A DNA stretch of 64,000 nucleotides from Natronobiforma cellulositropha (lineage in GTDB: Archaea > Halobacteriota > Halobacteria > Halobacteriales > Natrialbaceae): positions 1 through 64,000 of the forward strand of contig NZ_JANZXN010000029.1 in NCBI RefSeq assembly GCF_025629245.1, written 5' to 3'. The position numbers were made by a program, and so were the translations under genes. This document shows, piece by piece, positions 43,391-51,899 of the stretch (position 1 is the stretch's first letter; every line of letters starts with the position of its first letter). The notes under the pieces are model-generated. The model saw only the letters and a program-made list of their open reading frames with translations, made no database searches and had not been told where the DNA came from.

Positions 43391-43711
43391 TCACGCACCG
43401 TCGTCTGCGTTCGCCGCCGGCCGCCCGAGGTGGTCTTCGACGGCGGCGACTTTCTCGGCTGCCGTCTGCTCGCTCGTGCGCTTGTCGTCGACCTTCAACA
43501 GCGTACTCACCCGGTCGGCGTCGACCGCGTCGTGGGCCGCCTGGACCGCCGCAAACAACTCGTCGGTACTCGCCGCCTCGATCGTCGTCCCCATCGGCGT
43601 CGTCTCGTAGCTCACGTCGAAGCCCTCGAGCGCGTCGACGGCCTTCGCGACCTCGCCGGACATGCTGTCTTCGATCACCGGTGCGACCGACAGGAACGCG
43701 ATCACTGTCAT
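43391..43711 (-). CDS. MTH1187-type thiamine-binding protein
   Basis: A 106-residue ferredoxin-like fold protein. TVIAFLSVAPVIEDSMSGEV at the N-terminus and YETTPMGTTIEAA fit MTH1187/DUF77 proteins, which bind thiamine-like ligands. The acidic tail (AANADDGA) is a halophile addition. Monocistronic; physiological ligand unknown. Confidence 0.85.
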   Translation of the reverse strand: MTVIAFLSVAPVIEDSMSGEVAKAVDALEGFDVSYETTPMGTTIEAASTDELFAAVQAAHDAVDADRVSTLLKVDDKRTSEQTAAEKVAAVEDHLGRPAANADDGA

Positions 43712-43742
43712 ACCTCCACCGACGACAGCGAAGAGAAAATAG

Positions 43743-44150
43743 CTACTGCTCCGAGAGTGGCTGTTCGTTTCGCACCGACGCTCGCTCGAGCGGCGGCGTG
43801 TCTGGGTCGTGCGGGCGCGGCGCGTGTTCGGGCGGGTAGATGAACACCGTCCCGTCGGCGTAGACGTACACCGCGTGCTCGAGCGCGGTGAACGCGACGT
43901 GTCCCCCCACTCGCCGCGTCCCGTCCGCTTTCGGGCTGAAGAGTCGCTCGAGTGCGTCCGGGTCGATGCTGTCGTAGAGGGAGAACTCCCCCTGGGAGAC
44001 GTCGACGTCTGCGACCGTCGCGATGGCGTGGACGAGCGCCGTCGGTAACGTCGCGCTGCCCCCGGGGTCGTAGCGGTAGACGTACCGGTCGTTCGACTGA
44101 TCGAAAGTCGGCCCCCCTTCGTCGGTCGGCTGTGTGGATTCGGAGTACAT
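43743..44150 (-). CDS. HalOD1 output-domain protein
   Basis: A 135-residue protein from ATG 44148-44150. Residues about 25-115 form HalOD1: PTALVHAIATVADVDVSQGE, then an HVAFTALEHAVYVYADGTVF strand. The acidic C-terminus has a Pro-rich piece (PPEHAPRPHDPDTP). No receiver or DNA-binding domain is fused. Same domain as in the 33670-34911 protein. Confidence 0.75.
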   Translation of the reverse strand: MYSESTQPTDEGGPTFDQSNDRYVYRYDPGGSATLPTALVHAIATVADVDVSQGEFSLYDSIDPDALERLFSPKADGTRRVGGHVAFTALEHAVYVYADGTVFIYPPEHAPRPHDPDTPPLERASVRNEQPLSEQ

Positions 44151-44306
44151 CGTTCGGTTTCCGGTGCAATCGACGGTTGACTCGTACCTCACCGGTGTAC
44201 AAAAGTCGTTCGCCCGCAGACTCGGCCGCTGCGACAGACTGCCAGCCGTTCTGGCGTGTCGCTACGCTCGCTGCCTGGCGACTCTCTCAGCACGGCTCCG
44301 ATTCGT

Positions 44307-44648
44307 TCACAGCTCCGAACGGTCCTGCTCGAGCGCCGCGAGATACGGCTCGAGCTGTCCACACCGGTCAGTCTTCGTCACCCGCCCCCGCTCGTGGTCG
44401 AACGCCACGACGCCGTAGTCGTCGAGCATCGGCAGGTGGACGTGAACGAGCGAACAGACCACGCCCGTCTCGACGTCGCTCGAGACGCTCTCGAGCGACC
44501 GCCCACACTCCTCGCGAACGACGGCGGCGGCGACGTCGCCGACGCTGCGTGGCCTCGGAGACCGGACGAGACACTCGAGGACCAGGCGGCGGCGACGGTG
44601 ACGACACAACTCGAACAGCGAGGACGTGTCCAGTCGGCGGGCGGCCAT
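44307..44648 (-). CDS. DUF7344 winged-helix protein (short)
   Basis: A 113-residue protein: SLFELCRHRRRRLVLECLV, then VVREECGRSLESV, SLVHVHLPMLDDYGVVAFD. This is the compact DUF7344 wHTH without TM. Upstream of a HalOD1 gene on the same strand, which may form a regulatory pair. Confidence 0.7.
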   Translation of the reverse strand: MAARRLDTSSLFELCRHRRRRLVLECLVRSPRPRSVGDVAAAVVREECGRSLESVSSDVETGVVCSLVHVHLPMLDDYGVVAFDHERGRVTKTDRCGQLEPYLAALEQDRSEL

Positions 44649-44708
44649 TGTGTACCGTACATCGGAGAACGTCCGGATGAGCCTACGGACTGTATGTACA
44701 ACCTTTTA

Positions 44709-45371
44709 TCACTCCTCGCCGGCCGACGGCGGCGTGACGACGAGCGTATTCCCGATCAGTTTCTCGTAGCCGCGGTTGAGTCGCTGGGAGACCGACTGCT
44801 GTGAGATGCCGAGTTCCGCGGCGACGTCGGTGAGCGTCACGTCCGAGCGTCCGTAGTAGCCGAGCTCCCACGTCGTCACCAGCGCCTCGTGCTGTTTCGG
44901 CGTCAGCTCGAACTGGCTCCCGGTCCGTGGCTGGGAGAGTTCGTGTAACTGCGTCAGCTGGAACGGGATGTCGGCCGCTGCGCAGTGGCTCTGGAACTGC
45001 TCGAGTCGCTCGCGGTCGTCGAAACGCATCCGCAACTCCCACCGGTCGCGGTGGCCGCTCGCCTCGAGAATCGTCGCCTCAACCTGTGTGTAGGCGTAGA
45101 CGATCGATTCGATGTTCTCGGTCCAGCTCGCCCGATAGAGCGTCGCCTCTTCGAACTCGTCTAGCTCCGTCAGCCCCTCGACCGAGGGGTCGTTCTCGAT
45201 CGCTTCGGCGACCGTCTCACGATCCTCCCCCGATGCCCAGAAGTACGGCGTGAGCACCTCCTCGGTGGCGGCGACCCGCTCGATCTCGATCACGACGTCG
45301 GGTGTCGCCTGCAGCGTCCGGTACAACGCGAACGCCTCGGCCGGAACGGTGAACTCGCCGTAGAGACTCAT
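44709..45371 (-). CDS. Bat-type helix-turn-helix regulator
   Basis: A 220-residue protein from ATG 45369-45371 (a GTG one codon upstream is also possible). It has an alpha/beta sensory-like region (about 1-150) and an HTH_10 domain near residues 155-210, with LTPKQHEALVTTWELGYYG and AAELGISQQSVSQRLNRGYE. TATA-like taaata about 27 nt upstream. Same family as the 274-933 gene. Confidence 0.85.
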   Translation of the reverse strand: MSLYGEFTVPAEAFALYRTLQATPDVVIEIERVAATEEVLTPYFWASGEDRETVAEAIENDPSVEGLTELDEFEEATLYRASWTENIESIVYAYTQVEATILEASGHRDRWELRMRFDDRERLEQFQSHCAAADIPFQLTQLHELSQPRTGSQFELTPKQHEALVTTWELGYYGRSDVTLTDVAAELGISQQSVSQRLNRGYEKLIGNTLVVTPPSAGEE

Positions 45372-45474
45372 CACTCGCGTATCGGAGGCCTCGAGTAAAT
45401 ACGTCGTGGCTGTCCGTGTGACCGGTCTCCATCCGGAACGGTTCCGACGGGTGGACTGTGACGCGCTCGAGGAC

Positions 45475-45523
45475 GTCGCTCGCGGAGTGAATTCGGAAGA
45501 AGTGCGTTGACTGGGATTTGAAC
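45475..45523. repeat. tRNA-Gly 3'-end repeat, unit 1
   Basis: 49 bp identical to 45626-45674, starting gtcgctcgcggagtgaattc. Its last 21 nt (45503-45523) duplicate the 3' end of the tRNA-Gly gene at 45814-45834. Such partial tRNA ends are typical att remnants of integrative elements. Confidence 0.75.
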
Positions 45524-45579
45524 TACTCCTGAGAACCCGCTCGCTTCGCTCGCGGAACCTCAGTATACTTCAAATCCCA
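45512..45579. repeat. Inverted T-arm fragments, unit 1
   Basis: tgggatttgaa (45512-45522) is inverted as ttcaaatccca (45569-45579); inner ctgag/ctcag segments also pair. The result is an imperfect stem-loop about 68 nt long, with a ccgc/gcgg core. Confidence 0.6.
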
Positions 45580-45625
45580 CTGGTACGACGTTCCCGAATT
45601 CGTCGTACTCGCGACACGCTGCGCG

Positions 45626-45674
45626 GTCGCTCGCGGAGTGAATTCGGAAGAAGTGCGTTGACTGGGATTTGAAC
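45626..45674. repeat. tRNA-Gly 3'-end repeat, unit 2
   Basis: Same 49 bp as unit 1, 151 nt further on. The tRNA-derived 21 nt lie at 45654-45674. Confidence 0.75.
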
Positions 45675-45745
45675 CACGCCCAGACGGTCCTGCTCGCCTC
45701 ACGTCGTTCGGCTGTGCGGGCTGCGACTGGTCTGATTCAAATCCC
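45664..45745. repeat. Inverted T-arm fragments, unit 2
   Basis: gggatttgaa (45664-45673) is inverted as ttcaaatccc (45736-45745), echoing unit 1 with different loop sequence, so the arms are conserved while the loops are not. Confidence 0.5.
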
Positions 45746-45754
45746 CGGACTATT

Positions 45755-45810
45755 CTTCGAACACGGATACTCGCGGTGCGATGCACCGCTCGTGAAAGTT
45801 GTGTTCGAAG
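45755..45810. terminator. Hairpin directly behind tRNA-Gly
   Basis: cttcgaacac (45755-45764) and gtgttcgaag (45801-45810) pair perfectly over 10 bp, and gcggtgc/gcaccgc (45773-45779/45783-45789) form an inner 7-bp stem. This sits next to the tRNA 3' end (45814) and could act as processing or termination structure; no T-tract follows. Confidence 0.35.
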
Positions 45811-45813
45811 AAG

Positions 45814-45884
45814 TGCGTTGACTGGGATTTGAACCCAGGTTGTGACCATGGCAAGGTCACGTGATACCACTACACTATCAACGC
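45814..45884 (-). tRNA. tRNA-Gly (anticodon GCC)
   Basis: On the minus strand GCGTTGA...TCAACGC forms the 7-bp acceptor with discriminator A. The anticodon arm is TGACC-TTGCCAT-GGTCA, anticodon GCC. The T arm ends GGGTTCAAATCCC. 71 nt, no intron, CCA not encoded. Upstream TATA at 45915-45921. Its 3' end is duplicated twice on the lower side. Confidence 0.95.
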
Positions 45885-45914
45885 CCTGTTGCACTTTCTA
45901 CTATCTCGGAGGGA

Positions 45915-45921
45915 TGTATAA
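45915..45921 (-). promoter_or_regulatory. TATA box of tRNA-Gly
   Basis: Minus-strand ttataca about 31-37 nt upstream of the tRNA 5' end. Elsewhere the 377-nt gap 45885-46261 holds a 7-bp hairpin (46160-46178) and the ribosomal operon promoter, but no gene. Confidence 0.5.
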
Positions 45922-46199
45922 GGGTTGCGAATTGGGGCGGCTGAGTGACCTCGAGTCACGTCACTCGAGACCACGTCACAACCGGCCGACGGCGCGGTCT
46001 CGAGCGCCGGCAGAAAGTGCTTCTCACGTGCGCACACGGGCGGCCGATCACTGCTCCTATCACCCCGACTCGAGGGTGGGTGTTCGTACTCGAGATCGCC
46101 CGCCCACACCGGTGCACATCACCGTCCGTGACAGTGGCTTCGATTAGCACGTTTTCGGCCCTGTGAGGCGTTCACAGGCCAGGATTCAATCCGCTACTC

Positions 46200-46206
46200 T
46201 TTTAAG
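46200..46206 (+). promoter_or_regulatory. Promoter of the ribosomal operon
   Basis: ttttaag TATA-like box about 56-62 nt before the ATG at 46262, leaving a short leader of roughly 30 nt. Confidence 0.5.
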
Positions 46207-46261
46207 AGCTTGTACACAAGGATCGCTACAGTCTAGTGAGACGGCACCGAAGCGCCACGGT

Positions 46262-47119
46262 ATGACCGTTAGCGTGCTCGTGCCGTCGTCGATCGTCCGT
46301 GAAGCCGAGGACAAACGCGAGGCAACTCGTAAACTCGGGTACGTCGCCCGTGCGGCGACGATCTTCCGGGCAGACCGCCTCGTCGTCTTCCACGATACGG
46401 AAGGCGAGCGGCGATACGACGGCACGTTCGTCGACACCGTGTTGCGGTACGCCGCGACGCCACCCTACCTCCGACAGGAGGCCTGGGACAGACGCGACGA
46501 ACTCGAGTACGTCGGTGTCTTACCGCCGTTGCGGGCCGTCTCACAGACCGGCTCCGAATCGAACGGTTCGGGGTCGTTAAGACAAGGGATCGTGACCGAG
46601 GTCGGACCTGACGGACGCGTCCGGGTCAATTGCGGACTGCAACACCCGATCGCTCTCAACACGCCTCCATCGATGGAGGTCGAGGTGGGCGAGCGCGTAC
46701 CCATCAGGATCTCTTCGCGACGACCGGTTCGTGCGAAACTCGTCGACGGCCCCCTCCCGGGGCTGTCGGTCGAGCGGGCGGACCTATCGGCAACACTCGG
46801 CCGTGAGGACGCCGGCGTTCGCATCGCAGCCTCCCGATTCGGTGAGCAACTCACCGTCGGGAGACTCGAGACGCTGGCCGGACGGCTCGAGCGCGACGGG
46901 ATGACCGTCGCGTTCGGCTCGCCCGAGAGAGGGTTGCCGGACATCCTCGGAATCGAGGTGTCACCTGGCCCAGACGGCAGGGACAGAGTCGAACCCACAG
47001 CAGCGGACGACCTGGGGTTCGACCTCTGGCTAAACACGATTCCGAACCAGGGAAGCGAAACCGTGCGAACGGAAGAAGCGATGTTCGCCACCCTCGCTTC
47101 CCTCTCACTCACAGCGTGA
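46262..47119 (+). CDS. Putative SPOUT-type RNA methyltransferase
   Basis: A 285-residue protein, archaeal/eukaryotic RNA uridine N3 methyltransferase-like (COG2106). N-terminal VLVPSSIVREAEDKREATRK, then a LVVFHDTEGERR strand, an OB-like insert (about residues 100-160) and the SPOUT knot end near DLWLNTIPNQGSETVRTEEA. It leads the L3 operon, as in other haloarchaea, five nt before rpl3. Substrate probably rRNA. Confidence 0.85.
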   Translation: MTVSVLVPSSIVREAEDKREATRKLGYVARAATIFRADRLVVFHDTEGERRYDGTFVDTVLRYAATPPYLRQEAWDRRDELEYVGVLPPLRAVSQTGSESNGSGSLRQGIVTEVGPDGRVRVNCGLQHPIALNTPPSMEVEVGERVPIRISSRRPVRAKLVDGPLPGLSVERADLSATLGREDAGVRIAASRFGEQLTVGRLETLAGRLERDGMTVAFGSPERGLPDILGIEVSPGPDGRDRVEPTAADDLGFDLWLNTIPNQGSETVRTEEAMFATLASLSLTA

Positions 47120-47123
47120 TAGA

Positions 47124-48143
47124 ATGCCACAACCAAACGCACCACGCAAAGGCTCACTCGGGTTCGGCCCACGAAAGCGTGCGACCAGCGAGGTCCCACG
47201 GTTCAGTTCGTGGCCGGACGACGACGGACAGCCGACGCTCCAGGGTTTCGCGGGCTACAAGGCCGGTATGACCCACGTGGTGATGATCGACGACAAAGCG
47301 AACTCGTCGACCGAAGGGATGGAACGGACCATCCCCGTCACCATCGTGGAGACGCCGCCAATGCGCGCCGTCGCCCTGCGTGCGTACGAAGATACACCGT
47401 ACGGAAAGCGCCCACTCACCGAAGTCTGGACCACCGAGTTCGACGACGAACTCGACCGTGTCCTCGACGTTCCCGGTGACGAGTACGACGCCGATGCTGC
47501 CGAAGCCGAGCTTCGGGAGGCCCTCGAGGAGGGTCGCATCGGTGACGTACGCGTCATCACTCACACGGTGCCCGGCACGATTCCGTCGGTGCCCAAGAAG
47601 AAACCCGACGTCATGGAAACGCGCGTCGGCGGCGGCTCTCTCGAGGAGCGCGTCGACTTCGCGCTCGAACTCGTCGCAGACGGCGGCGAGCACACCATGA
47701 ACGACGTCTTCCGTGCTGGCGAGTACGTCGATGCCAGCGGCGTCACGAAGGGGAAAGGTACCCAGGGTCCCGTCAAACGCTGGGGCGTCCAGAAACGCAA
47801 GGGCAAACACGCCCGGCAAGGCTGGCGCCGCCGCATCGGGAACCTCGGTCCCTGGAACCCTTCCCGGGTCCGCTCGACGGTCCCCCAGCAGGGTCAGACC
47901 GGCTACCACCAGCGGACGGAACTCAACAAGCGCCTCATCGCCGTCGGCGATGGCGCGGACGCGACGGTCGACGGTGGCTTCGTCAACTACGGCGAAGTCG
48001 ACGGACCGCACGCGTTGATCAAGGGTTCGCTCCCCGGGCCGAACAAGCGCCTCGTGCGCCTTCGCCCGGCGATCCGACCTGGAGACCAGCCACGCCTCGA
48101 CCCCGAGGTTCGCTTCGTCTCCACCGCATCTAACCAGGGATAA
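47124..48143 (+). CDS. rpl3: 50S ribosomal protein L3
   Basis: A 339-residue L3 of the archaeal/eukaryotic type. It has N-terminal FGPRKRATSEVPRFSSWP, the peptidyl-transferase-reaching loop with GKGTQGPVKRWGVQKRKGKH and the GWRRRIGNLGPWNPS segment. Early binder in 50S assembly. Start at ATG 47124, five nt after the methyltransferase stop. Confidence 0.97.
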   Translation: MPQPNAPRKGSLGFGPRKRATSEVPRFSSWPDDDGQPTLQGFAGYKAGMTHVVMIDDKANSSTEGMERTIPVTIVETPPMRAVALRAYEDTPYGKRPLTEVWTTEFDDELDRVLDVPGDEYDADAAEAELREALEEGRIGDVRVITHTVPGTIPSVPKKKPDVMETRVGGGSLEERVDFALELVADGGEHTMNDVFRAGEYVDASGVTKGKGTQGPVKRWGVQKRKGKHARQGWRRRIGNLGPWNPSRVRSTVPQQGQTGYHQRTELNKRLIAVGDGADATVDGGFVNYGEVDGPHALIKGSLPGPNKRLVRLRPAIRPGDQPRLDPEVRFVSTASNQG

Positions 48144-48146
48144 TCC

Positions 48147-48899
48147 ATGCAGGCTACAGTACGTGACCTGGACGGCGGCGAGGCGGGATCGGTCGACCTC
48201 CCGGCGGTCTTCGAGACGGAGTACCGCCCGGACGTCATCGCTCGCGCCGTACGCGCCGCCCAGGCCAACCGAAGACAGGACTACGGTGCCGACGAGTTCG
48301 CTGGCATGCGCACGCCGGCGGAGTCACTCGGAAGCGGCCGCGGACTCGCTCACGTCCCCCGACAGAACGGACGCGCACGCCGCGTCCCTCATGCGGTTTC
48401 GGGACGCAGAGCGCACCCGCCGAAGGCCGAGGCAGACCGGTCCGAATCGATCAACAAGAAAGAACGACAGCTCGCGACCCGGAGCGCCATCGCCGCGACG
48501 GCCGACGCAGAACTCGTCGCCGCCCGCGGACACCGCTTCGACGAGGAGACCGAGATTCCGCTCGTCGTCTCGGACGAGTTCGAGGATCTGACGAAGACGA
48601 AGGAGGTCGTCTCCTTCCTCGAGTCGGTCGGTCTCGACGCCGACATCGAGCGCGCCGAGGACGGACGCAGCGTCCGCTCGGGACAGGGCAAACTCCGCGG
48701 TCGGAAGTACAAACAGCCCACCTCGATCCTCTTCGTCACCTCGAGCGAGACCGGTCCGTCGCGCGCCGCCCGCAATCTGGCGGGTGCCGACGTCGCGACC
48801 GCTCGCGAGGTGTGTGCAGAGGACCTCGCGCCGGGCACCCAGGCCGGTCGCCTGACCGTCTGGACCGAGAGCGCACTCGAGGAGGTGGCCGACCGATGA
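48147..48899 (+). CDS. rpl4: 50S ribosomal protein L4 (L4e)
   Basis: A 250-residue archaeal L4. AGMRTPAESLGSGRGLAHVPR is the exit-tunnel loop. ELVAARGHRFDEETEIPLVV and GADVATAREVCAEDLAPG near the C-terminus are typical. Three nt after rpl3; its stop overlaps the rpl23 ATG. Confidence 0.97.
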   Translation: MQATVRDLDGGEAGSVDLPAVFETEYRPDVIARAVRAAQANRRQDYGADEFAGMRTPAESLGSGRGLAHVPRQNGRARRVPHAVSGRRAHPPKAEADRSESINKKERQLATRSAIAATADAELVAARGHRFDEETEIPLVVSDEFEDLTKTKEVVSFLESVGLDADIERAEDGRSVRSGQGKLRGRKYKQPTSILFVTSSETGPSRAARNLAGADVATAREVCAEDLAPGTQAGRLTVWTESALEEVADR

Positions 48900-49150
48900 G
48901 CGGAATCATCCGGTACCCCCTCGTGACGGAGAAGGCGATGAACGACATGGACTTCGAGAACAAACTCCAGTTCATCGTTCACGTCGACGCCTCGAAGCCG
49001 GAGATCCGAGACGCCGTCGAGGAGCGCTTCGAAGTGAGCGTCGACGACGTCAACACGCAGATCACGATGAACGGCCAGAAGAAAGCAACCGTACGACTCG
49101 CTGACGAGGACGACGCACAGGAAGTCGCCTCGCGAATCGGGGTGTTCTGA
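48896..49150 (+). CDS. rpl23: 50S ribosomal protein L23
   Basis: An 84-residue L23, starting IIRYPLVTEKAMNDM after the initial MSG. It sits at the tunnel exit, where chaperones and SRP dock. ATG 48896 overlaps the rpl4 stop (ATGA). Confidence 0.96.
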   Translation: MSGIIRYPLVTEKAMNDMDFENKLQFIVHVDASKPEIRDAVEERFEVSVDDVNTQITMNGQKKATVRLADEDDAQEVASRIGVF

Positions 49151-49152
49151 CC

Positions 49153-49875
49153 ATGGGACGACGAATCCAGGGTCAACGCCGCGGTCGCGGGACGCCGACG
49201 TTCCGTGCGCCGAGCCACCGCTACAAGGCGAAACTCGACCACAAGAAGCCCGAAGACACGGACGTCATCAGCGGGACGGTCGTCGACGTCGAACACGACC
49301 CGGCGCGGTCTGCGCCGGTCGTCGCGGTGGAGTTCGACGACGGAGACCAGCGCCTGATCCTCGCGCCGGAGGGCGTGAGCGTCGGCGACGAGATTCAGAT
49401 CGGCATCTCCGCGGAGATCAAGCCCGGCAACACGCTGCCGCTGGCCGAGATCCCCGAGGGGGTCCCCGTCTGTAACGTCGAAGGCAAGCCAGGTGACGGT
49501 GGGAAGTTCGCACGCGCCTCGGGCGTCAACGCGGACCTGATCACCCACGACCGCCACGCGGCGGTCGTCCAGTTGCCCAGTGGCGAGGTCAAGCGCCTCG
49601 ATCCCAACTGCCGAGCGACCATCGGCGTCGTCGCCGGTGGTGGGCGAACGGAGAAGCCGTTCGTCAAGGCAGGGAAGAAGTACCACAAGATGCGCGCCCG
49701 CGGGACGAAGTACCCGCGCGTTCGCGGGGTCGCGATGAACGCCGTCGACCACCCGTTCGGTGGCGGTGGCCGCCAGCACCCCGGCCGACCCAAATCCGTC
49801 TCTCGGCACGCGCCGCCGGGACGGAAGGTGGGTGACATTTCCTCGCGCCGCACCGGCCGAGGTGGTAACAAATGA
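49153..49875 (+). CDS. rpl2: 50S ribosomal protein L2
   Basis: A 240-residue L2. N-terminal [21 protein letters not shown]-terminal [20 protein letters not shown] holds the conserved His-containing loop near the peptidyl-transferase centre. Starts two nt after rpl23; stop overlaps rps19 (ATGA). Confidence 0.97.
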   Translation: MGRRIQGQRRGRGTPTFRAPSHRYKAKLDHKKPEDTDVISGTVVDVEHDPARSAPVVAVEFDDGDQRLILAPEGVSVGDEIQIGISAEIKPGNTLPLAEIPEGVPVCNVEGKPGDGGKFARASGVNADLITHDRHAAVVQLPSGEVKRLDPNCRATIGVVAGGGRTEKPFVKAGKKYHKMRARGTKYPRVRGVAMNAVDHPFGGGGRQHPGRPKSVSRHAPPGRKVGDISSRRTGRGGNK

Positions 49876-50297
49876 GTTCGGAGTTCCGTACCGGCCGCGA
49901 GGGTGAGGAGTTCACCTACCGCGGTTACACGCTAGACGAACTCCAGGAGATGGACCTGGAGGACGTCGCAGCACTGCTCCCCGCACGCAAGCGGCGAAGT
50001 ATCGAGCGCGGCCTCACCACAGAGCAACAGAAACTGCTCGAGAAGGCCCGCAGCAAGGACGAAAACGAGACGGCGAACTCGCCGATCAGAACGCACCTGC
50101 GCGACATGCCGGTGTTGCCCGAGTTCGTTGGACTGACGTTTGCGGTGTACAACGGCCAGTCTTTCGAGCGTGTGAAGGTCGATCCCGAGATGATCGGTCA
50201 CTACCTCGGTGAGTTCCAGCTGACGCGAAACTCCGTCGAACACGGACAGGCCGGTATCGGTGCCACCCGTTCGTCGAAGTTCGTCCCACTGAAGTGA
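49872..50297 (+). CDS. rps19: 30S ribosomal protein S19
   Basis: A 141-residue archaeal S19. Core [20 protein letters not shown], then [17 protein letters not shown] and the C-terminal [18 protein letters not shown] tail near the decoding head. Extended N-terminus relative to bacteria. ATG overlaps the rpl2 stop. Confidence 0.96.
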   Translation: MSSEFRTGREGEEFTYRGYTLDELQEMDLEDVAALLPARKRRSIERGLTTEQQKLLEKARSKDENETANSPIRTHLRDMPVLPEFVGLTFAVYNGQSFERVKVDPEMIGHYLGEFQLTRNSVEHGQAGIGATRSSKFVPLK

Positions 50298-50304
50298 TCG
50301 AATC

Positions 50305-50775
50305 ATGGGAATCAACTACTCAGTCGATGCGGACCCGGAATCGACGGCCAAAGCGATGCTCCGGGAGCGTCACATGAGCCACAAGCACAGCAAGGAAATC
50401 GCCCGCGAGATCAAGGGTCTGACCGTCGCCGACGCCCAGGACTACCTGGCAGCCGTCGTCGACGGCGAGCGATCGGTCCCCTTCAAATCGCACAACAGCG
50501 GCGTTGGCCACCGATCGGACATCGACGGCTGGGACGCCGGTCGTTACCCGGAGAAGGCCAGCAAGGCGTTTCTCGACCTCCTCGAGAACGTCTCGTCGAA
50601 CGCCGACCACCAAGGCTTCGACGGCGAGTCGATGGAGATCGTGCACGTCGCCGCCCACAAGGTCGGCGAGTCGCTCGGTCGCAAGCCCCGCGCGATGGGG
50701 CGGGCGAGCGCGTGGAACACGCCACAGGTCGACGTCGAGATCGTCGTCGCCGAACCCGAGGAGGACGATAACTAA
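50305..50775 (+). CDS. rpl22: 50S ribosomal protein L22
   Basis: A 156-residue L22 (L17e type). The long beta-hairpin reaches the tunnel; KRKP-like residues occur in SLGRKPRAMGRASAWNTPQ. N-terminus MGINYSVDADPESTAKAMLR. Stop overlaps the rps3 start (TAATG). Confidence 0.96.
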   Translation: MGINYSVDADPESTAKAMLRERHMSHKHSKEIAREIKGLTVADAQDYLAAVVDGERSVPFKSHNSGVGHRSDIDGWDAGRYPEKASKAFLDLLENVSSNADHQGFDGESMEIVHVAAHKVGESLGRKPRAMGRASAWNTPQVDVEIVVAEPEEDDN

Positions 50776-51689
50776 TGGCTGACGAACACCAGTTCATCGA
50801 AAACGGCCTGCAGCGTTCGCAGATCGACGAGTTCTTCGCCGAAGAACTCGGCCGCGCAGGCTACGGTGGTATGGACGTCGCGAAGACACCGATGGGAACC
50901 CAGATCGTCCTCAAGGCCGAGAAGCCCGGGATGGTCATCGGCAAAGGCGGGGAGAACATCCGGAAAGTGACGAGCGCACTCGAGACGAAGTTCGATCTCG
51001 ACGACCCTCAGATCGACGTACAGGAGGTCGACGAGCCGGATCTCAACGCCCGTATCGTCGCCGACCGACTCGCGAACGCGCTCGAGCGTGGCTGGTACTT
51101 CCGCAAGGCGGGCCACACCACGATCGACCGCATCATGGACGCCGGCGCACTGGGTGCCGAGATCGTCCTCGCGGGGAAGGTCACCGGTGCGCGCTCGCGC
51201 GTCGAGAAGTTCAACCGCGGCTACATCAAACACAACGGCGAGCCGGCCGAAGAGATCGTCGACGAGGGCCAGGGCGTCGCCGTCATGAAACTCGGCACGA
51301 TCGGTGTCACGGTGAAGATTATTCCGCCAGGGGCGGAGCTTCCCGACGACTTCCGTATCCACGACGACATCGACCCCGCAGAGGTCGTCCCCGAGGCCGT
51401 CGAGACCAACGAGGGCGTCGAGGAACTGCTCGAGACCGAACCCGACGTCGAAGACGAACCCGAGGCTGACGCCGAGGAGGAGACCGACGACGAGGACGCC
51501 GACATCGACGAAGAGGTCGTCGAAGAGGTGCTCGAGGAGGAGACCGACGACGAGGATGCCGAGGAAGCTGACGACGCAGCCGACGAAGACGACGAGGACC
51601 TCGAGGAACTCGACGAGGACGTCGAGACCGAAGCCGAAGAGCTGCTGGCCGAGATGGACGGCGAGGGTTCCGAGGGAGGTGAGAACTGA
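50775..51689 (+). CDS. rps3: 30S ribosomal protein S3 with long acidic tail
   Basis: A 304-residue S3. The KH domain near residues 40-85 contains VIGKGGENIRKV. The C-terminal core is followed by a tail of about 85 residues almost entirely Asp/Glu/Ala. Such tails are seen in haloarchaeal S3 and are probably salt adaptation. Helicase-like mRNA entry role. Stop TGA overlaps the rpl29 ATG. Confidence 0.97.
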   Translation: MADEHQFIENGLQRSQIDEFFAEELGRAGYGGMDVAKTPMGTQIVLKAEKPGMVIGKGGENIRKVTSALETKFDLDDPQIDVQEVDEPDLNARIVADRLANALERGWYFRKAGHTTIDRIMDAGALGAEIVLAGKVTGARSRVEKFNRGYIKHNGEPAEEIVDEGQGVAVMKLGTIGVTVKIIPPGAELPDDFRIHDDIDPAEVVPEAVETNEGVEELLETEPDVEDEPEADAEEETDDEDADIDEEVVEEVLEEETDDEDAEEADDAADEDDEDLEELDEDVETEAEELLAEMDGEGSEGGEN

Positions 51690-51898
51690 TGGCGATCTTG
51701 CACGTCGCCGAGATTCGCGACATGACGCCCGCCGAACGCGAGGCGGAACTCGAGGAACTCGAGACCGAGTTGCTCAACGCGAAGGCCGTCCTCGCTGCCG
51801 GTGGTGCTCCGGAGAATCCGGGCGAAATCGGCGAACTCGGACGGACGATCGCTCGGGTCAAAACGATCCAGCGAGAAGAAGGCGACCTAGAGGAATAA
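51689..51898 (+). CDS. rpl29: 50S ribosomal protein L29
   Basis: A 69-residue two-helix L29, with MTPAEREAELEELETELLNA and the ARVKTIQREE end. Binds near the exit tunnel next to L23. Starts in the rps3 stop codon. Confidence 0.96.
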   Translation: MAILHVAEIRDMTPAEREAELEELETELLNAKAVLAAGGAPENPGEIGELGRTIARVKTIQREEGDLEE

Positions 51899-51899
51899 G

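Noticed and set aside
46160-46178. 7-bp hairpin as an attenuator of the ribosomal operon
   Set aside because: It lies upstream of the TATA box at 46200, so it would not be in the operon transcript.
51221-51703. Serine-rich minus-strand frame opposite the end of rps3
   Set aside because: It arises from the complement of the Asp/Glu codons in the S3 acidic tail.
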